Part shown: piece by piece, positions 28,400 to 36,750 of the stretch
Numbering within the stretch: the first letter of the stretch is position 1
Layout: each line of letters opens with the position of its first letter
Assembly: GCA_002299885.1 (NCBI GenBank)
Contig: DBOB01000022.1
Location: 1 to 64,000 of the forward strand
Length of the DNA stretch: 64,000 bases
Source of the DNA: Sediminibacterium sp. UBA657
GTDB taxonomy: Bacteria; Bacteroidota; Bacteroidia; Chitinophagales; Chitinophagaceae
Direction of reading: 5' to 3'
Notes under the pieces: model-generated
Database searches by the model: none
What the model was told of the DNA's origin: nothing
The model's input: the letters and a program-made list of their open reading frames with translations, nothing else
Program-made: the position numbers and the translations under genes

Positions 28400-29044
28400 C
28401 TAGGGCGCTAGTCTTACTTTCACCCAATGTCCATTGTCGTGCAGGCTGTATTGTAAGCGATCGTGTAAACGAGAGCTACGTCCCTGCCAAAATTCTATTT
28501 CTGTTGGATGAATAATATATCCGCCCCAATCTGGAGGCAATGGTATGATTCCTTCTTTAAATTTTTCTGTATTTTCTGCAACAAGGTCCTCTAAGAATTC
28601 CCTGTTAGGAATGATTCTACTTTGTGGCGAGGACCATGCGCCCAATTGACTTCCAATGGGTCTAGAATGAAAATAGGTTTCGCTTTCTTCTTTGCTAATT
28701 TTTTTGATCGTTCCTGTAATGCGTACTTGACGCTCTAATTCTTTCCAGAAAAAGTTCATCGCAACATGCGGATGTGCATCTACTTGCAATCCCTTTGCAG
28801 AAGCATAATTGGTGAAAAACACAAAACCTTGTGAGGTGTACCCCTTTAACAATACTACTCTAGAAGCAGGCGCGCCGTTGGCTTTCACAGTAGACAATAC
28901 AAATGCATTCACTTCGTCAATATTGCTTTCAATGGCCTCGTTCCACCAAATGGTGAACTGTTCCATTGGATGTTCCATGCTCGTAGCTTCATCCAAAGAA
29001 GCTAGTTGGTAGTCGCGACGGATATCCGCAATATCTCTATTCAT
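28400..29044 (-). CDS. pdxH: Pyridoxamine 5'-phosphate oxidase
   Basis: FMN enzyme that oxidises pyridoxine or pyridoxamine phosphate to pyridoxal phosphate. The 214-residue protein has MNRDIADIRRDYQLASLDE at the start, the PLP/FMN-binding blocks RVVLLKGYTSQGFVFFTNYAS and MNFFWKELERQVRITG, then FHSRPIGSQLGAWSSPQS and the C-terminal WQGRSSRLHDRLQY with the RLHDR motif. Length and motifs are all typical. It lies next to ctaA (28-base gap), which may share its transcript. Confidence 0.96.
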   Translation of the reverse strand: MNRDIADIRRDYQLASLDEATSMEHPMEQFTIWWNEAIESNIDEVNAFVLSTVKANGAPASRVVLLKGYTSQGFVFFTNYASAKGLQVDAHPHVAMNFFWKELERQVRITGTIKKISKEESETYFHSRPIGSQLGAWSSPQSRIIPNREFLEDLVAENTEKFKEGIIPLPPDWGGYIIHPTEIEFWQGRSSRLHDRLQYSLHDNGHWVKVRLAP

Positions 29045-29072
29045 AAAAAAGTATTTAAAATAAAATTAAACA

Positions 29073-30167
29073 TTATTGGCCAGTATCCCTTACAGACTTA
29101 GTCGCATAAATGATATTCACCACAGAAAGTAATAATAACATCCCCACCAATTGATGTAATTGTGCCATCCACTCAAAATTGCCCCAAGTACCAGGAATAA
29201 TATGTTTACTTGTCAATACAGAAAATACGCCAAGCAATACCTGTAATAATACAAAGTACAAAGGCAACCTATTCACATTACTCCAAAATAAGTTCCCCTT
29301 AATTTTACGCATTTGAGCAACCCAATAAATAACCACTGCTAATAAAATATACGCCAAGCCACGATGTACAAAATGTATCCAAGTGGTGTTATCAATGGCA
29401 TTTAAGAAGAAGCTCTCCTTACCCATTAAATGTGTAGGCACCCACTCTCCATTGATTGTTGGCCAAGTGCTTGCTACGTTTGCAGCCTTATGCCCCGCCA
29501 TGAGCGCACCATAAATTAATTGAAAAAACAAAAGCCCAAGTACCACCCAAGCCCAAATACGAAAGCCTTTAAAACTTTGTTGTGCTTCTGAACTTAAATG
29601 CGCTTTTTCAACTGGTTTCACTTTTAAGGAAAGCGCGAACCAATAAGTATAAGATAGTAAGCCCAAAGCGAAAATAAAATGCAATGCCAAGCGCGTTGGT
29701 TTTACATACACCGCATCCCCTTCTAAACCACTTGCAACCATGATCCAACCAATCCCACCTTGTAAGGCACCTAATAAAAATAGAATCACCAAGGGACGAA
29801 TCATGGTAGGTTGGAAATATTTTTTTACAATAAAATAAATAAATCCAAAAGCAAATACTAACCCAATGATACGCGCCCATAAGCGGTGGAACCATTCCCA
29901 AAAAAAGATGAACTTAAAGTTATCAATCGTAAAGTCAAAATTCAATAATTGAAATTGGGGTGTTGTTTTATATTTTTCAAATAAGGCCAACCATGCCGCT
30001 TGATTTAGTGGAGGCAAGGTGCCTGTAACTACGTCCCATTCTGTAATAGACAAGCCACTGCCTGTTAAACGTGTGATACCACCCAATGCGATTTGCACAA
30101 TGGTCATGGCTACACCAAGGATCAACCAATTGGCAACAGCGCGAGATTTCTTGTCTTGTAATTCCAT
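29073..30167 (-). CDS. ctaA: Heme A synthase (CtaA/Cox15)
   Basis: Oxidises heme O to heme A for aa3-type cytochrome oxidases. The 364-residue membrane protein has eight predicted membrane segments and the paired heme-ligand histidines expected of the family: EWFHRLWAR, FIHFVHRGLAY and MAQLHQLVG, plus the GGITRLTGSGLSITEW start typical of Cox15. It complements ctaB in the cox operon at 57-64 kb, although the two genes are ~30 kb apart. A -7 box lies at 30186-30193. Confidence 0.95.
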   Translation of the reverse strand: MELQDKKSRAVANWLILGVAMTIVQIALGGITRLTGSGLSITEWDVVTGTLPPLNQAAWLALFEKYKTTPQFQLLNFDFTIDNFKFIFFWEWFHRLWARIIGLVFAFGFIYFIVKKYFQPTMIRPLVILFLLGALQGGIGWIMVASGLEGDAVYVKPTRLALHFIFALGLLSYTYWFALSLKVKPVEKAHLSSEAQQSFKGFRIWAWVVLGLLFFQLIYGALMAGHKAANVASTWPTINGEWVPTHLMGKESFFLNAIDNTTWIHFVHRGLAYILLAVVIYWVAQMRKIKGNLFWSNVNRLPLYFVLLQVLLGVFSVLTSKHIIPGTWGNFEWMAQLHQLVGMLLLLSVVNIIYATKSVRDTGQ

Positions 30168-30185
30168 AGTTCTAACTTAATGCCA

Positions 30186-30193
30186 CAAAGTTA
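30186..30193 (-). promoter_or_regulatory. -7 box upstream of ctaA
   Basis: Minus-strand 30193-30186 reads TAACTTTG, 18 bases upstream of the ctaA ATG. The gap is shared with the divergent rnhB, whose own likely box TTGCTTTG (30213-30220) is imperfect. Confidence 0.45.
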
Positions 30194-30264
30194 CTAAGTA
30201 AACAGATTGATTTTGCTTTGTGAAAAAGAATGCAGAATTTCACAGTTCTGCTTACACAAAACAA

Positions 30265-30852
30265 ATGCAAAAATTGGGTAAACTCCTTAATTACTATCAA
30301 GCCGACAAATTAGAGGCGGGCTGCGACGAAGCAGGGCGAGGTTGTTATGCTGGGCCTGTCTTTGCAGCAGCGGTGATTTTGCCAAAGGATTTTTACCACC
30401 CCTTAATCAATGATAGTAAAAAATTAAGTGAGCAACAAAGAGCGGCACTGGCACCAATTATTAAAGAAGCAGCTATTGCTTGGGCTATTGGCAGTCAGAC
30501 GCCGGCTCAAATTGACGAGATCAATATCTTAAAAGCGAGCATTAAAAGTATGCACCTTGCGCTAGATCAATTAAAAAAACGACCTCAATTTATTGCGGTA
30601 GATGGGAACAGATTTTACGCTTATAAAAAAGTACCACACCAAACTATCATAAAGGGCGATGGGCTATATGCTCATATAGCCGCTGCCAGTATCCTTGCAA
30701 AAACTGCTCGTGATGCCTATATGATTGAGTTGCACAAAAAGTACCCACAGTATGGATGGGCACAAAATAAAGGATACGGCACTGCTGCGCATCGCGCAGC
30801 CATCGCCCTTCATGGTCTTTGTGATGAACACCGAAAAAGTTTCAAGATCTAA
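30265..30852 (+). CDS. rnhB: Ribonuclease HII
   Basis: Cleaves the RNA strand of RNA-DNA hybrids, removing misincorporated ribonucleotides; cytosolic. The 195-residue form starts at ATG 30265; a GTG at 30220 would add 15 residues but overlaps an apparent -7 box. The active-site motif EAGCDEAGRGCYAGP holds Asp21 and Glu22, followed by NDSKKLSEQQR and AVDGNRF, with the remaining acidic residues later (HIAAASILAKTARD). It converges with tsaC with a 4-base overlap of the stops. Confidence 0.94.
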   Translation: MQKLGKLLNYYQADKLEAGCDEAGRGCYAGPVFAAAVILPKDFYHPLINDSKKLSEQQRAALAPIIKEAAIAWAIGSQTPAQIDEINILKASIKSMHLALDQLKKRPQFIAVDGNRFYAYKKVPHQTIIKGDGLYAHIAAASILAKTARDAYMIELHKKYPQYGWAQNKGYGTAAHRAAIALHGLCDEHRKSFKI

Positions 30853-31457
30853 TAATCCCAGACCCCGGCGCCTTGGCGAATAATTTCATAGTGATCTGTC
30901 GTGCAATCCACTACAGTAGAAGGAATGATCCCTCCTATTCCACCATCCACGACCATGTCTATTTGTTTGCCCCAGTGCTCATAAATGATTTCTGGATCGG
31001 TGTACTCTTCCACTTCCTCTCCCGGAAAACTCGCAGATAAAATAGGATGCCCCAAGGTTTTGATAATAGAGAGTGCAATTAAATTATCAGGGATACGAAG
31101 CCCAATGGTTTTTTTTCTGGACTGTAAAATTTTAGGCACTTCTTTGCTTGCAGGTAAAATAAAAGTGAATGGACCAGGCAATGCTTTTTTCAAAATACGA
31201 AACAAACTATTGTCAATACTTTTTGCATATAAACTTAAATCACTTAAATCGGCACAAATAAAACTAAGGTTTGCTTTCTCAGGATCTACTTTTTTTATAG
31301 CACAAATTTTCTCAATTGCATCATGTTTAAAAATAGAACAGCCCAATCCATAAATGGTATCTGTAGGATATGCAATGATACCGCCAGATTGAAGACAATC
31401 CGCTACCATAGCCAGTTGTCGAGGTTGAGGATGTGTGGGATGAATTTGAATTAGCAT
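30849..31457 (-). CDS. L-threonylcarbamoyladenylate synthase (TsaC/Sua5/YciO)
   Basis: First step of the t6A37 tRNA modification: makes threonylcarbamoyl-AMP from Thr, bicarbonate and ATP. The 202-residue YrdC-domain protein has GGIIAYPTDTIYGLGCSIF (about 25-43), the KKVDPEKANLSFIC loop, GPFTFILPASKEVPK, GLRIPDN and the PSTVVDCTTDHYEIIRQGAG end. The ATG at 31457 places the YPTDT motif at the usual distance; longer frames upstream run into the divergent luxR-type gene. TsaC and YciO are hard to separate by eye, so the symbol is left blank. Confidence 0.88.
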   Translation of the reverse strand: MLIQIHPTHPQPRQLAMVADCLQSGGIIAYPTDTIYGLGCSIFKHDAIEKICAIKKVDPEKANLSFICADLSDLSLYAKSIDNSLFRILKKALPGPFTFILPASKEVPKILQSRKKTIGLRIPDNLIALSIIKTLGHPILSASFPGEEVEEYTDPEIIYEHWGKQIDMVVDGGIGGIIPSTVVDCTTDHYEIIRQGAGVWDY

Positions 31458-31524
31458 AAAGTTGATAGGTATAAATACCCATTTGATTACCTTAAAATTA
31501 GCTTTAATTTGGTAAACGAAAATT

Positions 31525-32172
31525 ATGTTTTCCATCATCTACTTAGAAGAAAAAATATTGATCCGTAACGCAGTGGCAGCTTGTATCGAACAACAAGAAG
31601 ACTGTAAAGTCATTTTCCAAACAGGCTGCATCCAAGCAATGGAAACTTATATCAACAATACAAAAGAAAAAATTGCACTCTGCATTCTATCCGACGACTA
31701 TGGGCATCAAAGCTTACTAAAACTTATTCAAGTGATTAGAGCGAGTAATCATCATATCTATATCTTATTAAAATCCAACGAAAAGCAAATCAATTCTATA
31801 TGTTATCTTATGAAGCATGGACTCAATGGTCTATTTTTCACAGACGAGCCCATGATTGATTTAAAACAATGTGTACAAAGAAAAACGAAATTTAATTTAT
31901 CTGCAGACAAGTGCAAGCTCATTACAAAAAATGTATTGCAAGGTATTGACATCAAGGCTTTGAATTACAATAAAAACCCTCTGACCGAAAATGAAGTAAA
32001 ATTTATACAAGCCTGCACCAAGGATCATAGCTACGAAGAGATCGCGGAGCAGTTACAAAAAAGTGTGTTTACCATTTATGGCTATAGAGACCGGATCTTT
32101 AAAAAGTTAGCAGTAAAACAAAGGACCGCCATGGTGATGACAGCCCTTAAAAGAAATTATATCGATCTGTGA
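31525..32172 (+). CDS. LuxR-type response regulator with a divergent receiver
   Basis: A 215-residue protein. The first ~125 residues resemble a CheY-like receiver (IYLEEKILIRNAVAACIEQQ; LCILSDDYGHQSLL) but the phosphoacceptor position is not clearly an Asp and the Lys/Thr of the switch are not obvious, so phosphorylation may be lost. The C-terminal ~70 residues form a LuxR helix-turn-helix: LTENEVKFIQACTKDHSYEEIAEQLQKSVFTIYGYRDRIFKKLAVKQRTAMV, wider than a textbook motif but well recognisable. No adjacent histidine kinase is present. The target genes are unknown. Confidence 0.75.
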   Translation: MFSIIYLEEKILIRNAVAACIEQQEDCKVIFQTGCIQAMETYINNTKEKIALCILSDDYGHQSLLKLIQVIRASNHHIYILLKSNEKQINSICYLMKHGLNGLFFTDEPMIDLKQCVQRKTKFNLSADKCKLITKNVLQGIDIKALNYNKNPLTENEVKFIQACTKDHSYEEIAEQLQKSVFTIYGYRDRIFKKLAVKQRTAMVMTALKRNYIDL

Positions 32173-32174
32173 AA

Positions 32175-33218
32175 TTATAAAATCTCCCAAGTCTCTTTAC
32201 CACGAATTAATTTATCTAAATCGCCCATGCCTTTACTGGTCATGGCTTCCTCTATTTGCAATGCCATCATGTCTTCGTAACAAGGACGGTCAGCGGTATA
32301 AAACACCCCAAAAGGACGAGGAAAATAAGTAGCAACTTCGCTAGGGTTATCAAACAAACGCACTAAAACCTGTGCTTTATAAAAATCTTTTTCGTCGTGG
32401 ATCCATAAATCATCTGCACTGTAGGTATCTCCTAAAGTGACAACTTCTGGACGCAATCCATCAAAACGAATACCCATTTCGTTGTTTGCACCAAAAGTCA
32501 ATGGCTTTCCTTGCTCTACAAACAAAGCATGTAAAGGCTTAGATGCTTTCTCGGTGAAAATTTCAAAAGCACCATCATTGAAAATATTACAGTTCTGATA
32601 AATCTCTAAGAACGAAGATCCTTTATGCTGTTGTGCACGCGTGATCATGGTTTGTAAATGTTTTGGGTCACGATCCATGCTACGCCCAATAAAACTTGCA
32701 TCCGCTCCCAATGCCAAAGCAGCAGGATTAAAAGGATGATCAATACTACCCATTGGAGTGCTTTTAGTGATTTTATTTAATTCAGAAGTTGGTGAGTACT
32801 GCCCTTTAGTTAAACCATAGATCTGATTATTGAACACTAAAAAATTCACATCAAAATTTCTTCTCAGCATATGCATGGTATGGTTACCGCCAATACTTAA
32901 AGCATCTCCATCACCAGCTACAATCCAAACACTTAATTCTGGACGAGCTGCTTTTAATCCACTCGCAATGGCAGTCGCACGACCGTGAATGGAATGCATC
33001 CCAAAAGTGTTCATATAATAAGGGAAACGACTACTACAACCAATCCCACTAATGATCACAATATTCTCCTTAGGGACGCCAATAGTTGGCATCACTTTTT
33101 GCACCTGCGCCAAAATTGAATAGTCACCACAGCCAGGGCACCAACGCACTTCTTGGTCTGTGGCAAAATCTTTTGCCGTTAAGGTAGCTGCTTGAGGAAG
33201 TATTGTTTCAGTAGACAT
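32175..33218 (-). CDS. 2-oxoacid:ferredoxin oxidoreductase, beta subunit
   Basis: The thiamine-diphosphate subunit of enzymes such as 2-oxoglutarate:ferredoxin oxidoreductase (KorB). The 347-residue protein starts at ATG 33218 and has the CPGCGDYSI cluster-associated cysteines (about 31-39), GIGCSSRFPYYMNTFGMHSIHGRAT, and the ThDP motif GDGDALSIGG followed by FNNQIYGLTKGQYSPTS. The alpha subunit, usually the immediately upstream partner, is missing; a GT2 gene lies there. The substrate, probably 2-oxoglutarate, is inferred from family resemblance only. A -7 box is at 33236-33243. Confidence 0.9.
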   Translation of the reverse strand: MSTETILPQAATLTAKDFATDQEVRWCPGCGDYSILAQVQKVMPTIGVPKENIVIISGIGCSSRFPYYMNTFGMHSIHGRATAIASGLKAARPELSVWIVAGDGDALSIGGNHTMHMLRRNFDVNFLVFNNQIYGLTKGQYSPTSELNKITKSTPMGSIDHPFNPAALALGADASFIGRSMDRDPKHLQTMITRAQQHKGSSFLEIYQNCNIFNDGAFEIFTEKASKPLHALFVEQGKPLTFGANNEMGIRFDGLRPEVVTLGDTYSADDLWIHDEKDFYKAQVLVRLFDNPSEVATYFPRPFGVFYTADRPCYEDMMALQIEEAMTSKGMGDLDKLIRGKETWEIL

Positions 33219-33235
33219 AGTCAAATATTAGGAGG

Positions 33236-33243
33236 CAAAATTA
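33236..33243 (-). promoter_or_regulatory. -7 box upstream of the 2-oxoacid oxidoreductase beta gene
   Basis: Minus-strand 33243-33236 reads TAATTTTG, 17 bases before the ATG at 33218. This shows the beta gene has its own promoter and is not the second gene of a local alpha-beta operon. Confidence 0.5.
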
Positions 33244-33276
33244 CTAAAAATAGCTCGTTTCTTACCTAAAAGCGTC

Positions 33277-34425
33277 TTATTTCACCTTTCTGCCCTTCCA
33301 GGAATAGGTTTTTAGCTGCCCAAATAGGCCAGCAGCGATATTGTAGACAATATGGATAGGTTGATAGAATACAAAATGTTTTAGTTCGGGCTGCAGCCTA
33401 AAAAATTTCGCAACCGGATCCAAGAAGAACAATTCAAAAAAGGTTTTAAAAGCCAGCGCAATTAAAAAGGTGCTCCAGCTACCCATGAATGCCAAACATA
33501 CAAAACTCAAATTAAAAAAATACACCAATGTCAATACCATGGTTATGGAACGATCGTCATAATATCTTGCCTTGCTTGCCCAACGAATTCTTTGCATAAT
33601 AAAACCCTTCCATGTATCCATTGCAGCCGTCAACACAATCGCATCGGGATGAAATAAATAACCCACAGGTTTGTGCAAAGTCTGTTTCATTTTATGCATT
33701 AAGAACATATCATCCCCACTTGCAATATGGTCTACCCCCTGATAACCTCCCACTGCAATAAACGCAGTTTTTTCAAAACCTAAATTAGCGCCATTGCTCA
33801 TAGAGTGTTTGCCAGCGCCCACTGCAGCGGCTGTGATACCTTGTAATGCTAAAAAGTCTAATACTTGAAATTGATTTAAAATTCCTGCTGTTTTAATAAA
33901 CATCACAGGAGCCGCCACAAAACAAGGTTGGTTTTCTTGGATATAAGCATTGTATAAAAGCAACCATTTTTTAGGTACGATACAATCTGCATCGGTGGTC
34001 AAGATCCAATCCCCTTTCGCTTCTGCAACTGCAATTTCAATCGCCTTCTTTTTATACGCCAAGGTCTCCCCTTCTTTACAATGATCTGCTAATTGCATTA
34101 AACGGACTTGAGGATATTGCTGGCTTAATGCATTTACAATAAACGCCGTATCGTCCTCAGAAAAATCATCAATCACAATTATTTCAAAAGCATCCACAGG
34201 ATAATCCTGATTCAAAATACTATCCACGCAGGCTTTGATATTCAAAGCTTCGTTTCGGGCAGGAATAATGACGGTGAATTGGGTGGTTGACTGCCCAGGG
34301 CTAAGGGCTTCTATTTGGTTGAACTGAAATACACGCATTTTACCAAACCAAAAGCGGTAGGCCATTAAGATAACGGCATACATGATTGTTAAGATAGCAA
34401 CGGTCCAATCCAATAGATACTCCAT
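33277..34425 (-). CDS. Family 2 glycosyltransferase, membrane-bound
   Basis: A 382-residue inverting glycosyltransferase with an N-terminal membrane anchor (about 6-25) and further segments near the C-terminus (about 292-330). The GT-A domain shows VIIPARNEALNIKACVDSIL, IIVIDDFSEDDT, WILTTDADCIVP (DxD-like metal site), GDDMFLMHKM and MQRIRWASKARYY, the Q/RxxRW-type acceptor motif of processive enzymes. The product could be a cell-surface polysaccharide or glycolipid; the substrate is unknown. The ATG at 34425 follows a -7 box by 4 bases. Confidence 0.9.
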   Translation of the reverse strand: MEYLLDWTVAILTIMYAVILMAYRFWFGKMRVFQFNQIEALSPGQSTTQFTVIIPARNEALNIKACVDSILNQDYPVDAFEIIVIDDFSEDDTAFIVNALSQQYPQVRLMQLADHCKEGETLAYKKKAIEIAVAEAKGDWILTTDADCIVPKKWLLLYNAYIQENQPCFVAAPVMFIKTAGILNQFQVLDFLALQGITAAAVGAGKHSMSNGANLGFEKTAFIAVGGYQGVDHIASGDDMFLMHKMKQTLHKPVGYLFHPDAIVLTAAMDTWKGFIMQRIRWASKARYYDDRSITMVLTLVYFFNLSFVCLAFMGSWSTFLIALAFKTFFELFFLDPVAKFFRLQPELKHFVFYQPIHIVYNIAAGLFGQLKTYSWKGRKVK

Positions 34426-34429
34426 GCCA

Positions 34430-34437
34430 CAAAGTTA
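34430..34437 (-). promoter_or_regulatory. -7 box 4 bases before the GT2 gene
   Basis: Minus-strand 34437-34430 reads TAACTTTG, then TGGC and the ATG at 34425. It implies a leaderless transcript and lies about 50 bases from the divergent MarR operator. Confidence 0.55.
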
Positions 34438-34483
34438 AAGGGTAAAAATTTGGTAGAATCCTTAAAATCGTTGTACTTTTATA

Positions 34484-34499
34484 TTAGTTGCATAACTAA
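34484..34499 (+). promoter_or_regulatory. Palindromic MarR-type operator
   Basis: A perfect inverted repeat, TTAGTT (34484-34489) GCAT (34490-34493) AACTAA (34494-34499), ending 4 bases before the MarR start codon. The length, 6-bp half-sites and 4-base centre suit a MarR dimer. Bound protein would cover the transcription start, so autorepression of marR and the co-transcribed acyl-CoA dehydrogenase is the likely role. Confidence 0.75.
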
Positions 34500-34503
34500 C
34501 TAT

Positions 34504-34944
34504 ATGTCAAACAACCAATTTAAGAGAGGGGAATTATACAGCGTCATCAATGGGGTTGCCTCTACTGCTGTTGCAAGAAGATTACAAAAGAATTTCCGCA
34601 ATGCAGGATTAGAAATCACCATTGAACAATGGTCCATCTTATACCATTTATGGAAGGAAGATGGTTTGAGCCAACAAGAATTATGCACGCGTACATATAG
34701 AGATAAAGCAAGTATCACTAGGTTGATAGACAATATCGAAAAATTAGGATTGGTAGAAAGAATCGCCTCTAAAGATGATCGTAGAGTAAATATGGTGTAT
34801 TTAACCGATGCCGCGAAACCCTTACAGGAAGCGACTTACAACTTAGCCAATCAAACAATGAACGAGGCATTACAAGGTATTAGTAAAGAAGAAATTGAAA
34901 TAGTAAAAAGTGTTTTTCAACGTGTATACGAGAATAGTAAATAA
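34504..34944 (+). CDS. MarR-family transcriptional regulator
   Basis: A 146-residue winged-helix repressor. The start is set at ATG 34504, just after the palindromic operator; an in-frame upstream start at 34450 would run across it. The MarR core is clear: LEITIEQWSILYHLWKEDGLSQQELCTR for the DNA-binding helices, KASITRLIDNIEKLGLVER for the recognition helix, and a wing RIASKDDRRVNMVYLTDAAKPL. It is 14 bases upstream of an acyl-CoA dehydrogenase on the same strand, so it probably responds to an acyl-CoA or fatty acid-derived ligand. The ligand is inferred, not shown. Confidence 0.93.
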   Translation: MSNNQFKRGELYSVINGVASTAVARRLQKNFRNAGLEITIEQWSILYHLWKEDGLSQQELCTRTYRDKASITRLIDNIEKLGLVERIASKDDRRVNMVYLTDAAKPLQEATYNLANQTMNEALQGISKEEIEIVKSVFQRVYENSK

Positions 34945-34958
34945 TTAAATTATATTTT

Positions 34959-36734
34959 ATGGCAGCAACAATCCAAGGTGGAGAATGGATCATTAAAGAA
35001 GTGAAATCCGAAGACGTTTTCATTCCAGAAGAATTCAACGAAGAGCAGTTGATGGTGCGTGACATGTGTAGCCAATTTTTGGATACAGAAGTGTTACCAG
35101 TGGTAGAAAGAATGGACAAATTAGAGCCAGGCTTGATGCCAGGTTTATTGGAAAAAGCAGGTGAGCAGGGCTTATTAGGGGTTTCTGTCCCAGAACAATA
35201 TGGTGGAATGGGCAAGGACTTTATCACTTCTACCATTGTAGCAGAATACCTTGGAGGAGGTTATTCTTTCTCTGTAGCCAACGCTGCACATACAGGTATT
35301 GGCACCTTACCAATTTTATATTTTGGTACCGAAGCACAAAGAGCAAAATATGTTCCAAAATTAGCAAGTGGTGAGTTTAAAGGTTCTTATGGATTAACCG
35401 AACCAAATAGCGGATCAGATGCACTAAGTGCAAAGACTACTGCAAAATTATCTGCAGATGGCAAGCATTATATATTGAATGGACAAAAGTGTTGGATCAC
35501 CAATGGGGGATTCGCAGATATCTATACGGTGTTTGCAAAAATAGATGGTGAGCAATTCACTGCATTCATTGTAGAGCGCGGCACAGAAGGTTTCACGCAA
35601 GGACCAGAAGAACATAAAATGGGGATCAAAGGATCTTCTACAGTGCAATTGTATTTCCAGGATTGCAAAGTGCCAGTAGAAAATGTATTAGGAGAAATTG
35701 GAAGAGGACATATTATCGCATTCAATATTTTAAATATTGGAAGATTAAAATTAGGCGCTGCCACTATTGGTGGTGCAAGAAGGGCATTGAGCACAACAGT
35801 TAAATATGCAAAAGCAAGAGAGCAATTTAAATTGCCGATTGTAAAATTTGGTGCTATCAGACATAAGTTAGCCGAAATGGCCCTTCAATTATGGGTGGGC
35901 GAAGCAGCACTATATAGAGTGGCAAAAAATATTGATGAAAAAGAGCACGAACTATTAGCAGCAGGCAAGGATTTATCTGCAGCCTTACTAGGTGGTGCAG
36001 AAGAATATGCTATTGAGTGTGCTATCTTAAAAGTATTTGGATCAGAGGTATTGGACTTTGTAGTAGACGAGGGTGTTCAAATACACGGTGGTAATGGTTA
36101 TAGTGATGAGTATGAAATTTCAAAAGCATACCGTGATAGTAGAATCAATAGAATATACGAAGGAACCAATGAAATCAATCGTTTATTGACAGTGGACATG
36201 GTTTTGAAAAGAGCTATGAAGGGTCAATTAGATTTAATGGGACCTGCTATGAACGTACAAAAAGAATTAATGAGCATTCCAGATTTTGGTGACCAAGATG
36301 ATGCACCATTTGCAAAAGAACATAAAGCAATTGCTAATTTTAAGAAATGTATTTTGATGGTCGCAGGAGCAGCAGTTCAAAAATTAATGATGACCTTAAG
36401 CAAGGAGCAAGAGATTCTAATGAATATTGCAGACATGTCTATCATTACTTACCATGCTGAATCTGCCTTGTTAAGATTAGAGAAATTAAGTAAAACAAAA
36501 TCTGAAGCCGAACTAGCTGTACAAACTGCAATTGTAAAAACATATATCTATGATGCTGCCGACGCTATTAATAAAGCAGGTAAAGATGCATTGAATAGTT
36601 TTGCAGACGGAGACGAATTACGCATGATGCATATTGGATTAAAGCGATTCACAAAAGTGGATCCATTTAATACTAAGGAAGCAAGAAGAACTATCTGTGC
36701 GCAATTGGTAGCAGACGACGGATATAAGTTATAA
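34959..36734 (+). CDS. Acyl-CoA dehydrogenase (long C-terminal form)
   Basis: FAD enzyme of the first beta-oxidation step, making trans-2-enoyl-CoA. The 591-residue protein has the acyl-CoA dehydrogenase N, middle and C domains to about 400: GSYGLTEPNSGSDALSAKT and KCWITNGGFADIYTVFAK for the FAD domain, ARRALSTTVKYAKAREQF, and RIYEGTNEINR with the catalytic-Glu motif. About 180 further residues, helical and absent from short-chain enzymes, follow, as in the Bacteroidota long form. It is co-transcribed with marR. Thiolase and hydroxyacyl-CoA dehydrogenase genes are not adjacent. Confidence 0.92.
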   Translation: MAATIQGGEWIIKEVKSEDVFIPEEFNEEQLMVRDMCSQFLDTEVLPVVERMDKLEPGLMPGLLEKAGEQGLLGVSVPEQYGGMGKDFITSTIVAEYLGGGYSFSVANAAHTGIGTLPILYFGTEAQRAKYVPKLASGEFKGSYGLTEPNSGSDALSAKTTAKLSADGKHYILNGQKCWITNGGFADIYTVFAKIDGEQFTAFIVERGTEGFTQGPEEHKMGIKGSSTVQLYFQDCKVPVENVLGEIGRGHIIAFNILNIGRLKLGAATIGGARRALSTTVKYAKAREQFKLPIVKFGAIRHKLAEMALQLWVGEAALYRVAKNIDEKEHELLAAGKDLSAALLGGAEEYAIECAILKVFGSEVLDFVVDEGVQIHGGNGYSDEYEISKAYRDSRINRIYEGTNEINRLLTVDMVLKRAMKGQLDLMGPAMNVQKELMSIPDFGDQDDAPFAKEHKAIANFKKCILMVAGAAVQKLMMTLSKEQEILMNIADMSIITYHAESALLRLEKLSKTKSEAELAVQTAIVKTYIYDAADAINKAGKDALNSFADGDELRMMHIGLKRFTKVDPFNTKEARRTICAQLVADDGYKL

Positions 36735-36750
36735 AAAAGTTGGGTTAAAT

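Noticed and set aside
34450..34503. Extended N-terminus of MarR (18 extra residues)
   Set aside because: It would run through the palindromic operator, and MarR proteins begin near the ATG at 34504.
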